The notes under the pieces are model-generated. The model was not told the origin of the DNA. It ran no database searches and was given only the letters and a program-made list of their open reading frames with translations. From assembly GCF_024137025.1 (NCBI RefSeq), contig NZ_JAMYJR010000049.1, positions 1-53,073 of the forward strand: a DNA stretch of 53,073 nt, in the 5' to 3' direction. This document shows positions 1-7,284 of this stretch, in pieces. How positions within the stretch are numbered: position 1 is the first letter of the stretch; every line of letters begins with the position of its first letter. This DNA is from Paractinoplanes aksuensis (GTDB lineage: Bacteria > Actinomycetota > Actinomycetes > Mycobacteriales > Micromonosporaceae). A program made the position numbers and the translations under genes.

Positions 1-76
1 AGAGTGAGCAGGTGGCCGCTTGCTGCCAGTCCCTCAACAGGGCGACTGATCACCCAACCGACGTTAAACGCGAAGC

Positions 77-583
77 TCAGGCGCGGGCGGTTTTGAGCCA
101 GTGCTTGTAACGGGTGGCGAAGGGTTCGGCGCCGCGGGCCAGCTCGGTCATGAGGTGGTCGGCGGTGTCCCGAGCCTGAGCCACCACCTCGGGCGGGTAG
201 TTGTACTTCACGGTGTGCGCGGCGAACTCGTCCTCGTCCAGCAGTTGCACGCGGCCGCTGCGGCGGGCCCGCAGCAGATCGAGGTCGAGGTCGACCATGG
301 ATACCGAGCCTGGGTCCGGCCACTGAGCAGGCGTGCTGATGTCGCAGTAGAGGTCCCACTTGTTGGGCCTGGGAAAGAAAATGGCCGACCACCACTGCCC
401 GACCGGCACCAGCCGCAAGGTCGGATGACGATTGGTGAAGCTGTTCCCCACAACACCGGAGTGGACGATCGTGCCGGCGACCGCGTAGAGCCACGTGCCA
501 TGCTCGTCATCCCCCAGACGACGCATGGTCACCCGCCGATGCAGCCGGCCGTCGTACTTGTAGAACACAACCTCAACGTCCAC
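77..583 (-). CDS. DUF402 domain protein
   Basis: A 168-residue soluble protein of the DUF402 family, which includes nucleoside di/triphosphate phosphatases and FomD-like hydrolases. The family core is visible in the middle: an aromatic-rich strand followed by YCDIS (about 80-84), the acidic run VDLDLDLL (about 97-104) and LLDEDEF, which supply the metal-binding acidic residues of the fold. The start is a GTG at 583. No signal peptide or membrane segment is seen. It is followed on the same strand, upstream, by the GNAT gene. The substrate cannot be told from sequence. Confidence 0.8.
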   Translation of the reverse strand: MDVEVVFYKYDGRLHRRVTMRRLGDDEHGTWLYAVAGTIVHSGVVGNSFTNRHPTLRLVPVGQWWSAIFFPRPNKWDLYCDISTPAQWPDPGSVSMVDLDLDLLRARRSGRVQLLDEDEFAAHTVKYNYPPEVVAQARDTADHLMTELARGAEPFATRYKHWLKTARA

Positions 584-689
584 GCCGCCAACGTAATCGA
601 CGCCACCTCACGCCGTGATCCCCGCGAGCCGGCTTCGTGGGACTACCCAGGGCTCGACGATTGGTTACGTCGTCTTCCGTCGGCCCGGT

Positions 690-1106
690 CTACCTGAGTG
701 GCTTGACCCAGCGGGACCAGTTGTCCTGGCGTTGGTAGCCGTGGGCGGCCCAGGCGCCATGGGCGTCGTCGTTGGCGTCCAGCACCATGGCGTCGGCGCG
801 GGTGGCGCCCAGCCGGCGGAAGCGATCTTCGGCGGCGGCGATGAGCCGGCCGCCGATGCCGGCGCGGCGGCGGTGGGGTGCGACCGCGAGCCGGTATAGG
901 TGGCAGCGCCAGCCGTCCCAGCCGGCGATGACTGTGCCGACGATCTCGCCGTTGTCGATGGCGAGGATCAGTGCGTCCGGGTCGCGGGCGAGGAGCGATT
1001 CGATCGCGGCCGGAGTGTCCGGCGGCCGGCTGTCGTTCTCGGCCGCGCGCTGCCAGAGCTCCAGTACTGCGGCCAGTTCCGATGCTTCGGCCCCTCGGAG
1101 GATCAC
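690..1106 (-). CDS. GNAT family N-acetyltransferase
   Basis: A 138-residue single-domain GNAT acetyltransferase, expected to move an acetyl group from acetyl-CoA to an amine. The acetyl-CoA pyrophosphate loop is recognisable as RLAVAPHRRRAGIGGRL (about residues 72-88, the R/Q-x-x-G-x-G/A pattern), preceded by the beta-bulge strand EIVGTVIAG. The C-terminal AHGYQRQD matches the closing GY/F strand. Translation starts at GTG 1106. It is divergent from the GH95 gene, with a short shared promoter region. The acceptor is unknown. Confidence 0.85.
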   Translation of the reverse strand: MILRGAEASELAAVLELWQRAAENDSRPPDTPAAIESLLARDPDALILAIDNGEIVGTVIAGWDGWRCHLYRLAVAPHRRRAGIGGRLIAAAEDRFRRLGATRADAMVLDANDDAHGAWAAHGYQRQDNWSRWVKPLR

Positions 1107-1130
1107 CGGGTCAGGCTACGACATCGACCG

Positions 1131-1166
1131 TTGACAATGGAGAAATGGCCTGGTCATATTTTATGA
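1131..1166 (+). promoter_or_regulatory. Promoter of GH95 gene with inverted repeat at -10
   Basis: TTGACA at 1131-1136 is a consensus -35 box. An AT-rich -10 region (CATATT at 1155-1160, spacer 18) follows. The -10 overlaps a perfect inverted repeat TCATA-TTT-TATGA (1154-1166), a plausible repressor site. The GGAGG at 1184-1188 is the ribosome binding site for the ATG at 1196. Confidence 0.55.
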
Positions 1167-1195
1167 ATTAATCCCCGCCTCCCGGAGGTCCCCCC

Positions 1196-3577
1196 ATGAC
1201 CCTGGAACCCTCTCGCCGTGCCTTTCTCCGCCTGGCCGGCGTGACCGGCGCCGGGTTGGCCGTGGCGCAGGCCCACCCTCTCGCCGCGCATGCCGCCCCC
1301 GTGCCTACCCGCACCGACCCTGCGCAGGCGGCCGTCGGGCGGCCGGAGGAGGCCGATCTGGTACTGGCGGCCGACGCGACCACGCTCTGGTACCGCACGC
1401 CGGCGACCGAGAGCCGGATCATCGAGCAGGCCCTGCCGGTCGGCAACGGGCGTCTGGGCGGGCTGGTCGGCGGCGACCCGGTCGCGGACTTCCTCTATCT
1501 GACCGACGGTTCGCTCTGGACCGGCGGCCGCAACGACACCCCGCAGGACGACGGCCAACTGCCCTACGGCCGGGACGACTTCGGCAGCTACGGCCTGCTG
1601 GCCAAGGTGCGGATCGCCGTGCCCGGTCACGCCGCGATCGATTATCGAAGGCAGCTCGATCTGAGCAACGGCGTGGTCTCCACCTCGTACCGGCACGGGA
1701 GCTCCCAGCATCGCCGCGAGGTGTATGCCAGCCACCCGGATGATGTCATCGTTTATCGATTGAGCGGGGGAGTCCACGCCGGAACGATCACCCTCGAGGG
1801 CACGCACGGTGAGACAACCGAGGGCGGGCTCTGGTTCGCGGCCGAGCTGGCCAACGGCCTCAAGTACGCCGCGGTGGTGACCGCCGTGAGCGCGACCGGC
1901 CGGGTCACGTCCGGTGGTGGCCGCATCACCTTCACCGGCTGTCGCGACCTGGTCGTCGTCATCAGCGGCGGTACGAATTACTCGCCGGACGCCGCCGCCG
2001 GGTTCCGCAGCACGGCCGACCCGCTGACCGTCGCCCGGGGCAAGGCGGCCGCCGCGGCCAAGGTCGGCGGCCCGCGGTTGCTGGCCACCCACGTCGCCGA
2101 CTACCGGCGTTTGTATGACCGTATGCGGATCGACCTCGGCCCGTCCAACGCGGTGCAGCGGGCGCTGGACACCTGGTCGCGCGTGGCCGTGCGGCACACC
2201 GACCCGACCACGCCCGACCCCGAGCTGGAGGCCCTGTATCTGCAGTACGGGCGGTACCTCACCATCACCGGGTCGCGGGACGCGCTGCCGATGAATCTGC
2301 AGGGCATCTGGGTCCACAACAACAATCCGGACTGGTACGCGGACTACCACACCGACATCAACATCCAGATGAACTACTGGCTGGCCGACCCGGCCGGGCT
2401 GGGCGAGTGCGCCGACGCGCTGGCCGACTACTGCGTCTCGCAGCTGCCGGTCTGGACCGACGTGACCCGGCGCATCTACAACGACCCGCGCAACCGTTTC
2501 CGCAACAGCAGCGGGAAAGTCGCGGGTTGGGCGATCGCGTTCTCCACCAACATCTACGGCGGCAGCGGGTGGGCCTGGCACCCGTCGGGCAACGCCTGGC
2601 TGTGCAACTCGTTGTGGCGGCACTACGAGTACAGCCAGGATCGCGCGTACCTCGAAAAGATCTACCCGGTGCTCCGGGGCGCGGCCGAATTCTGGCAGGC
2701 CCGGCTCATCCGTACGACCGTGACTGATTCCGATGGTTCGACGCGCTCGGTGCTGATCGACGACAACGCCTGGTCACCCGAGCACGGCCCGGACGCGAAG
2801 GGCATCACGTACGCCCAGGAACTGGCTTGGGACTTGTTCCAGCAGATTCGGGTGGCCAGTGATCGGCTCGGTCGCGATGCCGAGTTCGCGGCCGAGGTGG
2901 CGGCGTCGCAGGCCGACCTGTACCTGCCCCGGGTCAGCCCGAAGACGGGTTGGCTCGAGGAGTGGATGAGCCCCGACAACCTCGGCGAGACCACGCACCG
3001 GCACCTGTCCCCGCTGATCGGCTTCTACCCCGGTGACCGCCTCAACACCGATGACACGTCGGCCGAACTGCTGGACGGCGTCCGGGCGTTGTTGACCGCG
3101 CGCGGCATGGACAGCTACGGCTGGGCGTGCGCGTGGCGGTCGCTGTGCTGGGCCCGGCTACACGACGCCGAGAAGGCCTACCAGCTGTACTTGACCGTGC
3201 TGCGCCCCTCGATGAACAACGGCAACGGCACCGCGCCCAACCTGTTCGACATGTACAGCCAGGGCAGCTACACGATCTTCCAGATCGACGCCAACCTCGG
3301 CGGAGCGGCTGCCGCCCTGGAGATGCTGGTCTACTCACGCCTCGGCGTCATCGAGGTGCTCCCGGCCTTGCCGAAGGCGTGGTCCGATCGAGGATCGATT
3401 ATCGGTGTCGGCGCCCGCGGCGGTTTCGAAGTTGATCTGACCTGGCGCAACGGCCGCGCCACCCGAATCACGCTCCGCAGCGTCGGCGGCACCACTACCG
3501 AACTACGAGCCGGCTCATGGCACCGCCGAGTCACCCTGCGCCCGGGCGAGTCCCGCACTTTCACCCCCGCCGGCTGA
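1196..3577 (+). CDS. Secreted GH95 family alpha-L-fucosidase-like glycoside hydrolase
   Basis: A 793-residue exported glycosidase. The N-terminus has a twin-arginine signal (SRRAFLRL at residues 4-11, then a hydrophobic segment and an Ala-rich cleavage region near 30), so it is probably exported folded by Tat. GH95 hallmarks follow in order: the N-terminal beta-domain motif LPVGNGRLGG, the (alpha/alpha)6 barrel motifs LQGIW and QMNYW, SPEH with the probable general acid Glu529, HRHLSPLIGFYPG, and FQID with Asp698, the position of the catalytic Asp. GH95 enzymes hydrolyse alpha-1,2-fucosides or alpha-galactosides of plant or animal glycans. The gene stands alone behind its own promoter. A near-perfect GGAGG supports the start. 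Confidence 0.9.
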   Translation: MTLEPSRRAFLRLAGVTGAGLAVAQAHPLAAHAAPVPTRTDPAQAAVGRPEEADLVLAADATTLWYRTPATESRIIEQALPVGNGRLGGLVGGDPVADFLYLTDGSLWTGGRNDTPQDDGQLPYGRDDFGSYGLLAKVRIAVPGHAAIDYRRQLDLSNGVVSTSYRHGSSQHRREVYASHPDDVIVYRLSGGVHAGTITLEGTHGETTEGGLWFAAELANGLKYAAVVTAVSATGRVTSGGGRITFTGCRDLVVVISGGTNYSPDAAAGFRSTADPLTVARGKAAAAAKVGGPRLLATHVADYRRLYDRMRIDLGPSNAVQRALDTWSRVAVRHTDPTTPDPELEALYLQYGRYLTITGSRDALPMNLQGIWVHNNNPDWYADYHTDINIQMNYWLADPAGLGECADALADYCVSQLPVWTDVTRRIYNDPRNRFRNSSGKVAGWAIAFSTNIYGGSGWAWHPSGNAWLCNSLWRHYEYSQDRAYLEKIYPVLRGAAEFWQARLIRTTVTDSDGSTRSVLIDDNAWSPEHGPDAKGITYAQELAWDLFQQIRVASDRLGRDAEFAAEVAASQADLYLPRVSPKTGWLEEWMSPDNLGETTHRHLSPLIGFYPGDRLNTDDTSAELLDGVRALLTARGMDSYGWACAWRSLCWARLHDAEKAYQLYLTVLRPSMNNGNGTAPNLFDMYSQGSYTIFQIDANLGGAAAALEMLVYSRLGVIEVLPALPKAWSDRGSIIGVGARGGFEVDLTWRNGRATRITLRSVGGTTTELRAGSWHRRVTLRPGESRTFTPAG

Positions 3578-3678
3578 CCGACCGAGCGGGCGAACGGGAA
3601 CCCGCCGGCCGACCACCGAGCGGGCGAACGGGAACCCGCCGGCTGACCGACCGAGCGGGCGAACGGGAACCCGCCGGC
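3575..3678. repeat. Three tandem 34-35 bp repeats after the GH95 stop
   Basis: Copies at 3575-3609, 3610-3643 and 3644-3678 share the core ACCGAGCGGGCGAACGGGAA followed by CCCGCCGGC. Copies 1 and 3 are identical; copy 2 lacks one base and has few changes. Copy 1 begins with the TGA stop of the GH95 gene. Each unit contains CGGGCGAACGGGAACCCG, which can fold weakly. Confidence 0.9.
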
Positions 3679-3692
3679 TGAGCGGAAGCGGC

Positions 3693-3722
3693 AACGGCCG
3701 GTGGACTCGTCCACCGGCCGTT
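3693..3722. terminator. Perfect 13-bp stem-loop, probable bidirectional terminator
   Basis: AACGGCCGGTGGA, loop CTCG, then the exact reverse complement. It sits between the convergent ends of the GH95 gene (plus) and the membrane protein gene (minus). No long T-run follows, as is usual for actinobacterial terminators. Confidence 0.75.
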
Positions 3723-3749
3723 CGGGGGTGCGCATTCTCGCCTGCGGGG

Positions 3750-4382
3750 TCAGTCGCGGGCGCCGGTCACGTGGGGGCGGCGGGCCAGGATGATGCCGAG
3801 CGTGGTGTAGCCGATCAGCAGGTGGGCCACGGCCGCGATCTGGCCGGCGCCCATGCCGACGATGCCGAGGATCGGGATCGTCACCGGGGCCCAGCTCTCG
3901 GCGACCAGCGGCCACACCCGGCCCGGACCGGTCCAGCGGCGGGCGAAGGCGATCTTCACGCCGATGATGAACATGCCGAGCATCGACAGCGGCCAGAACA
4001 GGTCGAGCACGTGCATCCAGACGGCATCGCGCTGACCGGGCAGGGCCGCGTGCAGCACGGTCCACAGGGTGGCCAGCGTCAGCAGAGCGTACTCGACGCG
4101 CAGCATGCCCCGGGCGACCCGCGACGTCCCGGTCGCGCCGGTCCGCAACTGGGTCGTGACCAGCGCGAACAGGCCGATCTGGAAGGGCAGCGCCCCCAGG
4201 TCGGTGACGACGACGCCGACCGGGTCGGTGGTCTGCGGGTTGTAGATCGCGGTGGCGGCGGCCCAGATCGCAGCCCCGCCGGCGACCATCCACCCGGTGC
4301 GGCGGACGGAAGCGGTAGTCGCTCGGCTATCGATTGTCGGATCGTCGGTTCGGGCCAGGGCCGGCGAGACGGTGACGGACAT
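3750..4382 (-). CDS. Integral membrane protein, about six helices, function unknown
   Basis: A 210-residue hydrophobic protein with about six predicted membrane segments (starting WMVAGGAAIWAAATAIY, then ALPFQIGLFALV, ALLTLATLWTVLHAAL, SMLGMFIIGVKIAFA, PVTIPILGIVGMGAGQIAAVA, and a last one ending in IILARRP). I chose ATG 4382 because GAGGAG lies a few bases upstream; a longer reading frame to 4571 lacks a ribosome binding site. No catalytic motif is visible. It is transcribed away from the AraC regulator at 4627, which makes it that regulator's likely target. Confidence 0.8.
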   Translation of the reverse strand: MSVTVSPALARTDDPTIDSRATTASVRRTGWMVAGGAAIWAAATAIYNPQTTDPVGVVVTDLGALPFQIGLFALVTTQLRTGATGTSRVARGMLRVEYALLTLATLWTVLHAALPGQRDAVWMHVLDLFWPLSMLGMFIIGVKIAFARRWTGPGRVWPLVAESWAPVTIPILGIVGMGAGQIAAVAHLLIGYTTLGIILARRPHVTGARD

Positions 4383-4396
4383 CGGGTTCTCCTCAA

Positions 4397-4426
4397 GTCG
4401 TTGCTGACGAAGGTCGTTGCTGACGA
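4397..4426. promoter_or_regulatory. Direct repeats in divergent promoter region
   Basis: GTCGTTGCTGACGA occurs twice (4397-4410 and 4413-4426) with a 16-bp period, just upstream of the membrane protein start in the 244-bp region shared with the AraC-type gene. Direct repeats fit binding by an AraC protein on one DNA face, but no binding is shown. The rest of 4427-4626 shows no further gene. Confidence 0.4.
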
Positions 4427-4626
4427 GGAGAACTCTGTCCGGGCCGCGTCCCGGGCCGGCAGGGCCGCGCGCCCTCGAACCGGTCCCGCCGGTTGTCCCG
4501 CCCGATCCGGGACACGAGGCCGGGAAACTGTGTCCTTCGCGACCCGGAAAGGTGCGACTGCCCGAGGGCACCCGGTCTCAACGGCGGATAACCTCGACGT
4601 GAGATCGATCGGGAAGCGGGTGGCCC

Positions 4627-5634
4627 ATGACGTTCGTTTTCGAAACGGCTCCGCTGCCCCCGCGCCGGCGCCTCGACGCTTACCGATCCCTGCTGGTCGA
4701 CACGACCGCTCCCTCGACCATCGAGCTCGACCGGAAGGTGTCGGGTCACGAGCTGCACGCCCAGATCCTGTCGGCCGGCCTGGGGTCTCTCCTCATTCTC
4801 AACTCCCGGGGAACACTCAGCCATACGTTTCTGCGCACGCCCCGACAGGTCAGTTATCAGTCGGTCCCGATGATCACCGTTGCCGTGATGCGAGGGTCAC
4901 AGGGCCGCCACGAGCAGTTCGGTCACGATCGTCCCGTGCCGAGGGGGTCGTTGCTCATCAACGACCTCCGGTTCCCTTACCGGCTGTCAGTGGTCGGCGC
5001 CAACGACGGCCTGGCCGTGCAGATTCCGATCGCGCAACTCGGCCTCGACGACGAGGTCATCCGCACGGCGTCGCCGCGGCTCGGGCAGAGCCCGTTGTAC
5101 GAGTTGATGGCGGCCCAGGTCACGACCGTGGCGACCAACCCCGGCCTGGCCCACGACCCGGGGGTCGCCGCGGCGATGGAAGCCTCCACCGTCGCCCTCG
5201 CCCGGGCGCTGCTGGTGTCCGCGGCCGGGCAGCAGCCGGAGCCGGCATCGATCGCGGTGCAGGTCCGCGCGTACATCGCCCAGCACCTCGGCGATCCCGG
5301 CCTGGGGCCCGAGTCGATCGCCGCCGCGCTGAACATGTCGGTCCGGAATCTCTACCACCGGTGCGCCGAGGCCGATCTGAGCATCGAGAAGTCGATCGTC
5401 GCGGCCCGGCTCCGAGCGGCCCGGGCCGCTCTCGCCGACCCGGCCCGGGCCGGATCGACCGTGGCCGTCGTGGCCCGGGCCAGCGGATTCCGCGATCCCG
5501 CGCATTTCAGCCGCCGGTTCCGCGCCGAGTACGACATGACGCCGAGCGAATGGCGTGCGCTCAACCGGGTCAGCGGTCCGGGCCGTAGAGGCCGAAATGC
5601 AGGGCCGGATCAGCCGGGTCCCAGGAATTGGTGA
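4627..5634 (+). CDS. AraC family transcriptional regulator
   Basis: A 335-residue regulator of the AraC/XylS family. The first two thirds form a ligand-sensing domain like those of AraC proteins with AraC_binding_2/NahR-type N-termini (LLINDLRFPYRLSV about 110-123). The last ~100 residues form the double helix-turn-helix: GPESIAAALNMSVRNLYHR (first HTH) and STVAVVARASGFRDPAHFSRRFRAEY (second HTH), ending in MTPSEWR, the family signature. Expected to activate the divergent membrane protein gene. Its 3' end overlaps the convergent FAD monooxygenase by 65 bp, so the last ~20 residues are unconserved tail. Confidence 0.87.
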   Translation: MTFVFETAPLPPRRRLDAYRSLLVDTTAPSTIELDRKVSGHELHAQILSAGLGSLLILNSRGTLSHTFLRTPRQVSYQSVPMITVAVMRGSQGRHEQFGHDRPVPRGSLLINDLRFPYRLSVVGANDGLAVQIPIAQLGLDDEVIRTASPRLGQSPLYELMAAQVTTVATNPGLAHDPGVAAAMEASTVALARALLVSAAGQQPEPASIAVQVRAYIAQHLGDPGLGPESIAAALNMSVRNLYHRCAEADLSIEKSIVAARLRAARAALADPARAGSTVAVVARASGFRDPAHFSRRFRAEYDMTPSEWRALNRVSGPGRRGRNAGPDQPGPRNW

Positions 5635-6757
5635 ACTGGGAGCGGGCGCCCATCTCGGCCACGCGGCTCAGCAGGTCGTTGCCGAGGGCCAGGCGTTCCG
5701 GTTCCCAGGCGGCCAGGGCGCTCGGCACATCCGGCGACGAAGCCAGTGCGGCCGCCAGTGACCAGGCGTCGGCCGCCGCCTTGGCCGTGCCGGCGGCGGC
5801 GTGCGGGCGGGCGGCGAACGCGGCATCACCGATCAGCGCCACCCGCCCGAACGCCATGTTGCGCACCGCGATGTCCAGCACGATCTGGATGTACGGCTCC
5901 GCCGTGCGCGCGATCAGTTCGGACGCGGCCGGCGGCAGCAGTTCCGACGCTTCGGCCCGCATGGTGTCGACGAATCGTTGCTGCACTTGTCCCGGATGGA
6001 CGGAGACCGGCGCCGTGAACCCGCGCAGATCCGTCGTCATCTCGTCCAGCGCCGGCCCCTCGGCCACATTGCGGTACCAGATGTAATTGAACTGCCGGTT
6101 TCCCGTAGCAAGGCTGCCGTCGGCGCCCGGAATGGCGTACATGCAGATGTGCGAGGAATCAATCAGTGCGTACGCCAAAGCGTCGTTGACCAGATCGGCC
6201 GTCTCCCGGCTCACGTCCCGCTCCGGCACGCACCCGCGCCAGCCGATGTAGCCCGCGTACCGGGGCTGCACCCGTGGTTGCAACCGGCGCCGCCCGACCG
6301 ACGAGATGCCGTCGGCGAACACCAGCAGCTCGGCCCGCTCGGTCCGCCCGCTGGTGAAGCGCAGCTCGACCCCGTCCGCGTCCTGGTCGACCCCGACCGC
6401 GTACTCGCCCAGGTGGTACCGGTCGGCGCCGAAATCGTCGAACAGCACCCGGTACATCGTGGTCCACGAGCTGAATCGCCACGCGGCCGGTTCCTCGTAC
6501 GCAATCTTGTTGTCGTCGCCCAGATACCGCATCACCGATGATCCGATACTCACGTCATCCACGGTGAAATTGTGTGACCGTTCGACGATCCAGCGCACCG
6601 TGTCGGGCTGGAGCACGATGCCGCCGCCCCGGCCGTCGAGATAGGCCGGCGTACGCTCGAAAATGTCGACCTCGAAGCCCTGCTCCCGCAGCAGCAGCCC
6701 CGCGGTGAGACCGGCGAACGAGCCCCCCACGACGATCGCGCGGCCCCGGTCAGCCAT
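5570..6757 (-). CDS. FAD-dependent aromatic monooxygenase
   Basis: A 395-residue flavoprotein hydroxylase of the p-hydroxybenzoate hydroxylase class. It has the Rossmann FAD motif AIVVGGSFAGLTAG (about 8-21), a DG motif (LLVFADGISSVGRR) and the second FAD motif RVALIGDAAFAARPHAAAG (about 300-318). The GDAAFxxRPHxAAG form and the LDGRGGGIVLQPD stretch resemble 2,6-dihydroxypyridine 3-hydroxylase from nicotine breakdown, so a hydroxylated aromatic or heteroaromatic substrate is likely. Its start overlaps the upstream cupin stop by 8 bp, which indicates translational coupling. The divergent PucR-like gene probably controls both. Confidence 0.87.
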   Translation of the reverse strand: MADRGRAIVVGGSFAGLTAGLLLREQGFEVDIFERTPAYLDGRGGGIVLQPDTVRWIVERSHNFTVDDVSIGSSVMRYLGDDNKIAYEEPAAWRFSSWTTMYRVLFDDFGADRYHLGEYAVGVDQDADGVELRFTSGRTERAELLVFADGISSVGRRRLQPRVQPRYAGYIGWRGCVPERDVSRETADLVNDALAYALIDSSHICMYAIPGADGSLATGNRQFNYIWYRNVAEGPALDEMTTDLRGFTAPVSVHPGQVQQRFVDTMRAEASELLPPAASELIARTAEPYIQIVLDIAVRNMAFGRVALIGDAAFAARPHAAAGTAKAAADAWSLAAALASSPDVPSALAAWEPERLALGNDLLSRVAEMGARSQFTNSWDPADPALHFGLYGPDR

Positions 6758-7193
6758 GGTCGTACCGCCCCTCGGTCAGCTCCGGCCCGTACGGGTGGTC
6801 GTCGAGGTTGACGACGATGGCGTCCTGGGTCGTGCGGGCGACGATCATGCGGACCGGCTCGGTGGCGCTGGCGTTCTCCTCCCAGTGCACGACGTCCGGC
6901 TCGATGTAGACGAAGTCGCCCGGGTGGGCCTCGGCCACGGTGTCGAGCCGGTCGCCGATCCACCACCGGCCGACGCCGCTGAGCACGTACAGGGCCGTTT
7001 CCGACCGGCCGTGATGATGCACGCCGGTCCGGCTCCCGGCCGGCAGCACGGACAGGCCCATCCACAGGTCCTGCGACCCGAGACGACGGGCCGACACGGC
7101 CTCGAACCGCTTGAGGCCGGACGTCTGGGGCGTCTGATCGGACAGATCGCCGGCGCGGACGATGTGCACGCCGGCATCGGGCTGGTCGCTCAT
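6750..7193 (-). CDS. Cupin domain protein
   Basis: A 147-residue single cupin. Motif 1 is GVHHHGRSETALYVLSG (about 57-73) with two or three His and a Glu able to bind metal; motif 2 is AHPGDFVYIEPDVVHWEEN with the third His. Such proteins act as small dioxygenases, isomerases or metabolite sensors. ATG 7193 was chosen because the longer frame upstream runs into the divergent gene. It overlaps the FAD monooxygenase start, so the two probably act in one pathway, perhaps with the cupin handling the hydroxylated product. Confidence 0.85.
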   Translation of the reverse strand: MSDQPDAGVHIVRAGDLSDQTPQTSGLKRFEAVSARRLGSQDLWMGLSVLPAGSRTGVHHHGRSETALYVLSGVGRWWIGDRLDTVAEAHPGDFVYIEPDVVHWEENASATEPVRMIVARTTQDAIVVNLDDHPYGPELTEGRYDHG

Positions 7194-7284
7194 GGGCCTA
7201 ACTGTGGCTTTCCGGCCGCCCGGCGCGACATGTGCGGCCACACAGGTATAGCGCGGGGTCAGTTGTGCTGGCACAGTCTCGGGT

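Noticed and set aside
3575..3678. CRISPR-like array
   Set aside because: Direct repeats with no spacers and no cas genes.
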